Under the pieces are notes generated by a model. The model did no database searches and was not told the origin of the DNA. It saw only the letters and a program-made list of their open reading frames with translations. 18,661 nt of DNA, taken from the NCBI GenBank assembly GCA_003339415.1, contig PDHQ01000502.1, positions 1 through 18,661 of the forward strand, in the 5' to 3' direction. Positions 11,101 to 18,661 of the stretch are shown here, one piece after another. A program made the position numbers and the translations under genes. The stretch is from Ophiocordyceps camponoti-saundersi (nom. inval.) (lineage: Eukaryota > Ascomycota > Sordariomycetes > Hypocreales > Ophiocordycipitaceae). How positions within the stretch are numbered: position 1 is the first letter of the stretch; each line of letters opens with the position of its first letter.

Positions 11101-12720
11101 TAGCTTATTTAATTAAAACCGCGATTAGAAATTAACTTATAAAAGAAGCTATAAAATTACTATTAATATTAAATAAAACGCTTAATATATTACTTAATAT
11201 CTATAAATATTATAGCTTTAAGCTAAATATATTTTAATAAGCGATTTATAATAATTATTAGGAAATAGGGCTAGGATTTTAAGGCGGTAAGTAGCTTAGT
11301 TATAAAGTTTATAAAGAGGGTTATTTAAAACTATTTAAGAGGAGGTAGTAGCTAAAATAACTTTTAATAGCGCTAATAATTAAGGTAGTCTCTATAATAG
11401 TAATAATTATAAATAAAATATATTATATTTATAAATATATTATCTTAGTAAAACTCGCGTTAAAAAAATATAAAGGTAATATTCTTACTAAGGTATCTTA
11501 TTATAAGGGAATTATAAGTTTATTAAATAAATATAGTAATTAGAATTTTTTACTTAGAAACCTAAAGATAGCCTTAGAATTATAACTATTTATAAGTAAA
11601 AATAAAATAGTTTATAACTTACTTATAAATACCCGCTTTTAGCGGAAATTTCTAAGCGCTTAATTAAACCGCTTAGTAATATATATAATAAAAGGAATTA
11701 GTATAAAAAGCCTCTAACTAAAGGTCTCGTAAGGTCTTATTATAAAAGGGGGCCGGGGCGTCCTAAGTAGGAGGTATAGCTATAAGGAACTAAGATAAGG
11801 CTAGGCTAGATTAGACTAGCTATAATTTAAAGGAGTAAATAAATATAGGCTATATAATCTAACTAAAGCGCTCCTCTATCCCGCGGCGATCTTATTCTCG
11901 CTAAGAGAGTATATCGGGCCGCGATACCTATACGCTAAGATAATATTAAAAATAAAAGTTAAAAAAAGCAAATATCTTAGCTTAACGCGCCTAATATTCT
12001 ATTATAGCTTTAGGCGTAATAAAATACTTTAAGGCCTTATAATTTATAAAAATAAAAAATAGCTATATAACTTTATATAACTTAGTAAATTACGCTTTAA
12101 GGTAAGAAATAATAATAAAAAGCTTTTTATTATAAATTATATAGTTCCGTTTTATAAGTAAAAGTTTCTTAAAATAATATATAATAAGCTAGAGGATATA
12201 GTCTAAGCTAAACTAGGAAAAGTACTTACTAATAGCCTCGCTAAAATAATTAGCTTTAATAATAATATTATAGTTTAGATTTTACTAAGTAAAGATAAAG
12301 GTAAAGATAAATATAAACTTAAGTATATTAAAAATAAGCTAATATTTATTAGTTTAATAAAAAAGCGCGCTATATTTTATAAGCTTAACTAAGGGGGCTA
12401 TAAGGTTTAAAAAGTAAAATATAAAATTATAATAAAAGTTAGTAAACTTAAAAAAATTACGTATACCTTAGATATAACTTAGCGCCTCTTATTTTAAAAT
12501 TATAAAAACTTTAATAAGGTCTAGCTATATTTTTTTACTAACGTAAATAATAAGCTTTAAGTACTTAACTTTATAAATAATAAAATTATACTTATTAAGA
12601 TTAAGGAAACGCTTAGCTTAATAAAAATATAAGAGTATAACGCGTATTTTATACTAATAATTAAAATAAGAACTTTTTAAATAAATAAAAATATTATTTA
12701 AATATATTATAATAAAGTCC
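11052..12720 (+). pseudogene. decayed ORF segment C of the 6.93-kb element
   Basis: The most convincing frame of the element: remainder 0, about 550 codons, stops TAA/TAG only. Readable pieces include KGGRGVLSRRYSYKELR (about 11736-11790), LLYPAAILFSLREYIGPRY (about 11868-11925), LSLTRLIFYYSFRRNK, LEDIV-stop-AKLGKVL and ITYTLDIT (about 12456-12480). The lysine excess is partly Glu-to-Lys change by RIP. Plus-strand reading is preferred because this frame has many TTA/CTA codons, which would be stops in the antiparallel frame. I recognise no RT, integrase, helicase or transposase signature. It passes into segment D by a +1 change near 12660-12720, either an indel, an intron remnant or an overlapping ORF. 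Confidence 0.5.
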
Positions 12721-14020
12721 CCTAAAGAGTTACTAAAGTCTAAAAGTAATATTAATATAATACTAGAATATAGTAAGCGCTCTTATAAGGCTAAAAAGGT
12801 AAATAAGGTATTTAAATAAACTAAACTAAGTATAGAAAGCTATAAGGTATTTCTTACCTTTTATAATATAAAGCTTATAGAAAGCGGTATAAATATTAAG
12901 TTTTATAAACTAGTAGGTACTTAAAAGGCTACGGAGCGTTTTCTTAATAAATAGAAAAAGATAATAATTTTACTTTATTACCTTATTTAAAGCGCGATAA
13001 TTAATATAAAAGCGCTACCTATTTCCTAGCTTTTTTATAAGTAGGATAAAGGCGGCTATAAATAATAAGCTAATATAAATTTATCTTTTATCTATTAAGT
13101 TAGTAGTTTATTTCTAAACCTTAAGAAGATACTTATAAAGTATATTATAAAATAAGCCCTAAAGTAAAAGGGGTAAAGAATTATTAAGTTCTTAATAAAG
13201 TTAGATATAATAATTATAACTATTACGGTAAGGGGGCAAAATACTAGCTTTCTCCTTATTAAATAAGTTAGTAAAATCCGATATCTTAGAAAGTAAGAAA
13301 AGGCTTATAGTTAAGGTAAAGGTTATAATATATAAGACGCGAGAGATATCTTATAAGCTAATAGCGAGGAACTAATAACTAATATATTACTAAGATTTAT
13401 AGTAAATAAGGGCCGCGGAAATAGAGCTAAAAATAGCTATAGTAAGGTAAATAACTTACTAAGATTTAGAGTATAAAATAACTAATCTACTAGTAAAGTA
13501 AACTATAACTTCCTACTTATTAAAATATAGCGAGATATCGTTATACGCTATCTAAAATAAGCTAAAGATAAGGTTTTAAATAAAGCTTAGGATTATATAT
13601 ATTATTATAAGTAATTATTAGCTATTAATATTAGCTATAAAATAGATAAAGTAGCAGATAAATAAGTATAGCTTAAAATATACGCGCTATTAATAATATA
13701 TTTATATAATAGTATAGATTACTTATAAGTAAGAGAGGGGAATTTACTTAAGCTAATAGCGTTATATATAAAATTTGCTTATAATAGTATAATAATTATA
13801 GCTATTATCTGCTTATATAATAATAAAAGAAATAGAATTTATAAATATAAGGAGAAGAAAGGGAGGCGAGTTTATATTCTAATTAATATTTATAAAATAG
13901 TTATTTAGTATTTTATAAGTAATATTATTACGAGAGTCCTCCCCTTATAAAAAACTTAATATAGGGGGGATTCGTTTCCCTAATTTAAAGTAGGGTTTTT
14001 CTCCTTTTTTACGGTATTTA
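12700..14020 (+). pseudogene. decayed ORF segment D of the 6.93-kb element
   Basis: Frame with remainder 1, about 430 codons. It is very clean from 12721 (PKELLKSKSNINIILEYSK), then FYKLVGT-stop-KATERFLNK (about 12901-12950), then TITVRGQNTSFLLIK (about 13220-13265, with a rare surviving CAA), RFIVNKGRGNRAKNSYSK (about 13390-13440) and NNKRNRIYKYKEKKGRRV (about 13820-13875). All stops are TAA/TAG. It overlaps segments C and E in other frames, so C, D and E may be one protein with frameshifts or three consecutive ORFs. Function unknown. Confidence 0.5.
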
Positions 14021-14990
14021 CGAAGCGGACTAAAAAGGCCAGTAAAGGAGGATTAAGCTTATACTTATACGAGAAATAGCTAATACCGCTATAGCGGAGG
14101 TAGCAGCCCTTAGCGCGCCGCTTTATAATCTTATCGCTATTAGCCTTAGTTACTTAATAATAAGTCCTACCGCTATAGCTATTCTAGCTTTAAAAGGGGG
14201 GGCTATTATATTTACTAAAGCGCGGCTAGGTGCCGGTCTAATATATATTAGTTATTAGGGTATTTTAAGATAGCCCGGAAGCGAAAAGTAAGGGTATCCG
14301 GCCTTTATTTTTAAGGCGGAAAAACTTAATATTTATAGTAATAGCGCGGATTCTAATAATAGCGATAATATACTTAGTTAGGGGAATATTACGCTTTATA
14401 TAATATTAGTAAAAAGCTAATATAAAAATATAATAAAAGTATATAACCTTAATCTTATTAGCTTATTTAGTATTATTTACTAAACTAAGCTTAGCTTTAA
14501 AGTAAATAAGGAAATTAGAAAAAAACTTAGAAGCGCCTTATATAAAATATTTAAGCTTTATTATAGCTATCTAGCGCTAGTATAAGTTAGTAAATATAAT
14601 ATTAAAGTAACTTAGGAAATAGTTAAGGTTATATTTATACTTAGTACCTTACTTAAAAAATAAAGCTACCTTAGCTTAGATTATAAGAAATAAATATTAA
14701 TATAGAAATACTTATTAGTTATAAGCGGTATTAATAAAGGCCTAGTCCGCTTATAGCTTATAAGATATAAGGGAGCGCTATGCTAAAAAGAGGTCCTTAT
14801 TACTATTAAATAGTAATTTAAAAAGTAATAGCTTATAGCGGGGTTATAATTACTATTACTTAAAAAGCTATATAAATTAGTATTATTAGCGTATAAGGCT
14901 TTAAAGCTCCGCGATAATAGCTTATTACTCTAAAAGCTAAGCGATAATAGCTTATTAAATATTAAGGTTATTTATAGTTAAAATTATTCT
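13923..14990 (+). pseudogene. decayed ORF segment E of the 6.93-kb element
   Basis: Frame with remainder 0, about 355 codons, running up to the right terminal repeat. A long stretch without stops at 14049-14250 contains AEVAALSAPLYNLIAI and GGAIIFTKARLGAGLIYI; later come PAFIFKAEKLN (about 14300-14332) and ISGINKGLVRL (about 14722-14754). It is alanine-rich at first because GCG/GCT/GCC codons resist CpA-directed RIP. No known domain could be assigned. Ending at the right repeat is normal for the last ORF of an LTR element. Confidence 0.5.
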
Positions 14991-14992
14991 AC

Positions 14993-15248
14993 TATAAAGG
15001 TCTTATACTTTTTAACGTTTATAAAAAGCTAACTTTATTAATATAGAATAACTTAAGAGGTTTTAAAATATATATAGTATATATACTTTAACTTAGGGTT
15101 ATAGTCTATATATAGCCCGCGCCTATCCTACGCGCGGCGCTAACTAATTATATATACTTATATATATCCCGCGCCCGTTATATGCGCGGACTTAACTAAG
15201 CACCCCTTATATAACTTAGCTATTCGGGCGTAGCCCGAATCCCTTATA
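14993..15248 (+). repeat. right terminal direct repeat (3' LTR-like)
   Basis: Second copy of the 8319-8568 repeat, 256 bp because of an extra 6 bases near 15090. Differences from the left copy are all transitions and include TA where the left has CG at four places, and the reverse once. Upstream of it there is no purine-rich primer tract, which is unusual for a 3' LTR and leaves room for another type of terminal direct repeat. Confidence 0.85.
15222..15240. repeat. perfect hairpin in the right terminal repeat
   Basis: Same 8-bp stem and GTA loop as at 8542-8560, with all 19 bases identical between the two repeats. Confidence 0.75.
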
Positions 15249-15253
15249 ATTTT
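15249..15253. repeat. right target-site duplication ATTTT
   Basis: Directly follows the right terminal repeat and equals the 5 bases before the left repeat. See 8314-8318 for the caution about low complexity. Confidence 0.6.
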
Positions 15254-16900
15254 TTAGAAATCTTATATTAGAAAATATTATTAAGAATAGTTTTTAAGGA
15301 AATAAGCGCGTATTTTTAGTTAATATAATCTTTTTAAATATTTTTAAGTTCTCCTTATCCTTTTTTAAGGCTACTTTTAAAAAAAGGCGTAAAAAAAAGT
15401 TTATAAGAATATTAAAAATATTAAAAATATATTAGACTTTAAAAAAATATTAACTTAGAAATTAAGAAATAAGAGTAAGGTAATTATTACTATTTATATT
15501 AGTAATAAAAGAAAAAGTTTATTTTATAATTATTAAAATTATAATATAATTTATAAAAATTATAATTTTTAGTTTTTAAGTTTTAATTAAATAAGTTTAG
15601 AGTTTATAAGAAGCTTAAATTAAGTAGGAAATCTTAAGTTTAATTAGCTAATATTTAATTTTAGCTAATTTAAATATATAACTAAAATAATAAATAAGTT
15701 TAATAGATTATTAAGATAAAGCTAAAGATAGTTTTTAAAATTCCTTATTATTAGTATAAAAAAAATAAGCTATAAAACTATTTTTTTAGAAAATATTAAT
15801 TTATAAAAAAAGTTAATAATTAAGAAAAAATTAGCTAAGAGTAGCGTTATTATAAAAAATATTAGTAATATTATTAAAATAGTTAGTTTTTTCTTTTATT
15901 AGGATAATCTTAAACTAAAAAGTAAAAGTATTTTTTTTAGTTTAGTAATAAGTATTTTATTTTCCTATTTTTCTTAAAATATTATTATTTTACGTTTTTA
16001 AAAAAGGTTAATTTATTATATAAAATAAAAAATAAAATATCTTATTTATTTAACTAATCTAATTTACTATTTAAGATAATATAAGGTATTAAGGAACTTA
16101 ATATCTTATAAAGCTTTTACTTAAGATTAAGTATTTATTAATATAAATTTATTAATATAATATTTTAATATTTTTATAAATAAGTAATAAAGAAATAATT
16201 TAAAAGTAAAAAGGGAAAGATTTATATTAATAAGAAAATTAAATATTATAATTAGATATTTAATATAATCTTTTAAGGTATTAGAGAAGATTATTATATT
16301 ATTAATATATCTAATAGTATATACTTTATATAGTTAGAGAATATAATTAATAAATCTTTATATATAAGTAAGCGAATTTTTATACCTTATAAGAGCAATT
16401 ATAGCTTTTTTTAATTTATAGTAGAAAATAATTATAAATTACTTTTAGTAATTTAAATAAATAAGAAACTAATAGAAAAAGCTTTAAATATTAATAGTAA
16501 AAATAACTTTTTTACTTATTAATTTATAGATTATATCTTAAGAGAGAAATATTAGATATATATTAGGAATAGCTATATTATTTAAAGCTTATAAATTATT
16601 AATAATATATAGTTTACCTTTTCTTTAAATAATAAAATATAAGCTAGTAAAAAGTAAAGCTTTAAGCGCCTATTTTATTTTACCTTATAAATATATATTG
16701 TTATATTTCTTATTAAGGAAATTCTAATTAGGTTTATTTAATAAATAGGGATATAAACTAAGTTTTTTCTTATATTAATTATTGATAAGGGGGATTTTTA
16801 GATAATATTCCGGGGGTAGATTAATTAGTTTAATATTTTCTTATAATTTCGGAAGGGAATTATCTAGCTATTTTACTTTTCTAAATATCTAAAGATTAAG
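15254..16900 (-). pseudogene. decayed chromoviral pol, 5' half: reverse transcriptase and RNase H region
   Basis: One minus-strand frame (first base remainder 1) runs from about 16819 to about 16000. In order it reads LPPEYYLKIPL (16787-16819, like 'LPPHR.YDH.I.L'), RKGKLYIINNL then ALNNIAIPNIYL (16553-16588, like the RT '.LN..T..N.YPLP'), KAIIALIRYKN, and YINNIIIFSNT (from 16309 down), which is the RT active-site 'Y.DDI.IFS' with both aspartates read as Asn. Near 16081-16000 LYYLK, IRLVK and IRYFIFYFI match the post-RT 'L..FLG...YYR.FI..F' segment in the form typical of a fungal gypsy lineage. RNase H below 16000 is too decayed to trace residue by residue. The frame ends at the inserted element. 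Confidence 0.85.
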
Positions 16901-18040
16901 AGTATAAATTTTAATATTATACTCTCCCTTAATTTCTAAGATATTAAATATCTTAAAAATACTTAATTAATATAGTTAACTTAAATTTAGAATATTAATA
17001 AAAAGTAAGTTAGTATTAATTTTATTAGATAATATTATCTAATTTAAAAAAAAGTCTAATATTAAATATTTATTACGGTTATCTAAGAAGTTCCTTTTAG
17101 TAATTTATTAAAAGATTATAAAAAAGAATTAATTATTAAGATTTAGTATAATATTAACTTTTTCTTTCTATTTAAAAAAAATTAGCTTATTACTTAAGTT
17201 AAAGATAGTTAAATAAAAATAATTATAAATAATTAAACTAAAAAGAAAATAAAAATTAGGAAAGAAAATAAGGTTATAATTCTTAAAAGAATCCTTAATT
17301 AATACTAAAATTATACTTCTTAAAAAAAGAATTATTATTACTAAAATAGCTATTATATATTTATAAATAGCTAATCTTTTATAAGTAAAATAGTATTTAA
17401 TATATATTCCTCCGTAAAGTTAAATTTAAAGCTCTTATCGAAAGTTAAGGATATTAATTTTATAAAAGATTAAAAACCCTTATCCTAATAAAACTCTAAT
17501 AAAAAGATATTTAATAACTTAAGCGCTAGCTTTAAACTTACTAAGGTAAAATTTACTAATAATTTTACTAATAATATATAAAGTAAAGGTAGCTTAACTA
17601 TAAGTTAAGGCTAATTTAATATTATTTAAGCTTTAAACTATTATTAAATTATAGTTAATATTATTAAACTTATTAAGTAAGTTTTTCCTAATAAGGAATT
17701 TATTTATTTTCATATTAATATATATTTTTATAATATTAAAAAGTTTATTTTTACTAAATATTAAAATTTTTATATAAGAGAAATAGGAAACTTATTTTAA
17801 AAGGAAATTAGTTATTTATAAAATAGCTTTAATAATAAGAAAGTTTTTAAAAAAAAGTTTTTAATAATATTAAAAAGTTTTATTTTATATTTCTTAAGAT
17901 TTAAAATAAGATAATATAAGTTATTAGCTAGTTATTTATCTTTAAATATCTTAGAGGAGTTATCTTCGCTTTCTAAAAGCTATTCTAAGATATTAAAGAT
18001 AGTATTATATATTTCCGAAAAATAGTAAAGACTTTATCTA
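16901..18040 (-). pseudogene. probable gag/protease region of the chromovirus, unresolved
   Basis: This lies directly upstream of RT on the minus strand, where protease and gag belong. Pieces of frame can be followed (for example PDIDKVFTIFRKY just left of 18050), but I could not identify the protease D-S/T-G motif, a capsid domain or a zinc knuckle. The call rests on position only. Confidence 0.4.
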
Positions 18041-18052
18041 TATCAGGGTTAG

Positions 18053-18189
18053 AAAAAAATCACTTATAAGTGATTAAATAAGTGATTTTTCGTGATTTTT
18101 TTTTTCCTTAATTTAAATCACTTATAAGTGATTTTTTTTATCCGTGATTTAAATCACGTAAAAAAAATCATATTATAAGTGATTTTTTT
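18053..18189. repeat. palindrome cluster with intact CpA/TpG
   Basis: A 137-bp cluster made of TGATT/AATCA half-sites. AATCACTTATAAGTGATT is a perfect palindrome at 18058-18075 and again at 18116-18133 (extending to 18115-18134). CGTGATTTAAATCACG is a perfect palindrome at 18143-18158. Single half-sites lie at 18079-18087 and 18091-18097, and an imperfect copy at 18166-18184. The outermost 16 bases, 18053-18068 and 18174-18189, are exact inverted repeats, so the cluster could be a tiny inverted-repeat element or a foldback. Ten CpA/TpG sites survive here, all inside the half-sites, in a window otherwise stripped of them. No clear target duplication flanks it. Confidence 0.8.
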
Positions 18190-18661
18190 AAAAAAATTAT
18201 TTATAATTTTTTATAATTTTCTCTAAAAATAGATTTATATAATTTTTCTAATTAAGATTAATAAATAACGCTTATAAAAGCTAAAAAAATAAAAAACTAC
18301 GAATTTTAAAAAAGAAATTAATATTATAAAGTAAGAAAAAGTATAGTAAAAAAACTATAAAATAAATAAATAAATAAATAAAAAACTTTTATAAGTTAAT
18401 TAGTAAGCTATAAGTATAATATAGTTTTTTTTAGTTTTTTAATAATTTTTTTTTAATTTGAAAAAAACTATATAAAGAGATATAAAAATATTAGTAAATT
18501 TCCCTTATATAAATTAATAGTATTATATAAAGCTTAAAAAAAGCTATAATAAGTTATATTCTATATATAATAAAATAGGCCTTATCTAATTTATATTTAT
18601 TATTTTATTATATTTTGAAATATTTATATAATATTTTTAAAAAATACTTAAAACTCCTACC
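18190..18661. other. AT-rich right end, no gene recognised
   Basis: No followable frame on either strand. It may be the 5' leader or LTR of the minus-strand chromovirus, but no matching copy was found on the left. The only distinct item is a short TAAA microsatellite. Confidence 0.4.
18363..18382. repeat. TAAA microsatellite
   Basis: Five tandem TAAA units, flanked by further A-rich sequence. Ordinary slippage product. Confidence 0.85.

Larger units (their letters stand above)
8319..15248 (+). mobile_element. 6.93-kb element with terminal direct repeats, inserted in chromovirus pol
   Basis: Two direct repeats of 250 and 256 bp bound about 6.4 kb of internal DNA. The repeats begin TA and end TA, which fits TG...CA after RIP, and the element is flanked by ATTTT on both sides. 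On either side lie parts of one gypsy pol gene, which proves insertion. The interior holds successive + strand frames (8700-10270, 10456-11100, 11052-12720, 12700-14020, 13923-14990), all broken by TAA/TAG. The architecture is that of an LTR retrotransposon, but I recognised no reverse transcriptase, RNase H, protease or integrase. It may be a non-autonomous or cargo-bearing LTR element, or a family whose enzymes RIP has made unreadable. No primer-binding site or polypurine tract next to the repeats is convincing. Confidence 0.8.
1..18661. other. RIP-saturated AT-rich heterochromatin block
   Basis: The whole window is very A+T rich, with CpA and TpG nearly missing on both strands, while CpG, CpC and CpT still occur. 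RIP in Pezizomycotina converts C to T mainly in CpA within duplicated DNA, which gives this pattern. Decayed frames on both strands are interrupted by TAA and TAG almost exclusively. Everything recognisable inside is transposon-derived. Such blocks are usually constitutive heterochromatin in these fungi; this is inferred, as the sequence shows only the mutation pattern. An AT-rich mitochondrial genome is unlikely, because nuclear hAT and gypsy genes are present with RIP-type stops. Confidence 0.9.
6790..18661 (-). mobile_element. Ty3/gypsy chromovirus, split by a later insertion
   Basis: A retrotransposon read leftwards. Reverse transcriptase lies at about 16000-16900 and integrase, GPY/F module and chromodomain at about 6900-7990, the canonical Ty3/gypsy chromovirus order. 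The 8319-15248 element interrupts pol between the RT/RNase H part and integrase; removing it brings the two halves together. Gag and protease should lie right of about 16900. No LTR pair was found: the left LTR should be below about 6790, and the right LTR may be outside the window, so the right limit given is only the window edge. All coding parts are RIP-broken, so the copy is dead. Confidence 0.8.

Noticed and set aside
14041..14250. Intact small gene in the GC-richer stretch
   Set aside because: It is open for only about 70 codons and continues on both sides as a frame with TAA/TAG stops, so it is the least-damaged part of a decayed ORF.
18053..18189. CRISPR-like array
   Set aside because: The repeated units are palindromic half-sites with irregular short spacing, without regular spacers, and the context is eukaryotic.
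1..18661. Mitochondrial or plastid origin because of high A+T
   Set aside because: The specific lack of CpA/TpG with retained CpG, and the nuclear transposon genes with RIP-type stops, point to RIPped nuclear DNA.

Overview
The window looks like heterochromatin from a filamentous ascomycete (Pezizomycotina) that has been saturated by repeat-induced point mutation (RIP). It is extremely A+T rich. CpA and TpG are almost absent, TpA is very common, and C and G survive mainly in CpG, CpC and CpT contexts. Coding frames can still be followed on both strands, but they are broken almost only by TAA and TAG, which is what RIP makes of CAA, CAG and TGG. I see no intact gene, tRNA, rRNA or CRISPR array. 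The species cannot be named from this.

Layout. 1-1580: AT-rich DNA without a recognisable gene, holding a 52-base purine run, a short hairpin and a promoter-like patch. About 1580-3480 (+): a decayed hAT-type DNA transposase. 3609-3914: a cluster of short degenerate repeats next to it. 3930-4880: no gene. About 4880-6440 (-): a long decayed frame of unknown product. 6441-6790: purine-rich DNA without a gene. About 6790 to at least 16900 (-): a Ty3/gypsy chromovirus read leftwards, with reverse transcriptase on the right and integrase, GPY/F module and chromodomain on the left. Its gag and 5' end probably lie at 16900-18040 and beyond, unresolved.

The chromovirus pol gene is split by a 6.93-kb element at 8319-15248. 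This element has about 250-bp terminal direct repeats, a 5-bp ATTTT target duplication, and four or five successive RIP-broken frames on the + strand. I could not recognise reverse transcriptase, integrase or any known transposase in it, so it is the best candidate here for something undescribed: an LTR-bounded element with unfamiliar cargo. Differences between its two terminal repeats are all transitions, often CG/TA doublets.

Near the right end, 18053-18189 is a compact cluster of perfect palindromes built from TGATT/AATCA half-sites. It carries ten CpA/TpG sites within 137 bp, against roughly forty in the rest of the window, so it appears to have escaped or post-dated RIP.

Overall, this is a nested transposon graveyard: a hAT element and an older chromovirus, the latter later invaded by the LTR-bounded element, all inactivated by RIP.
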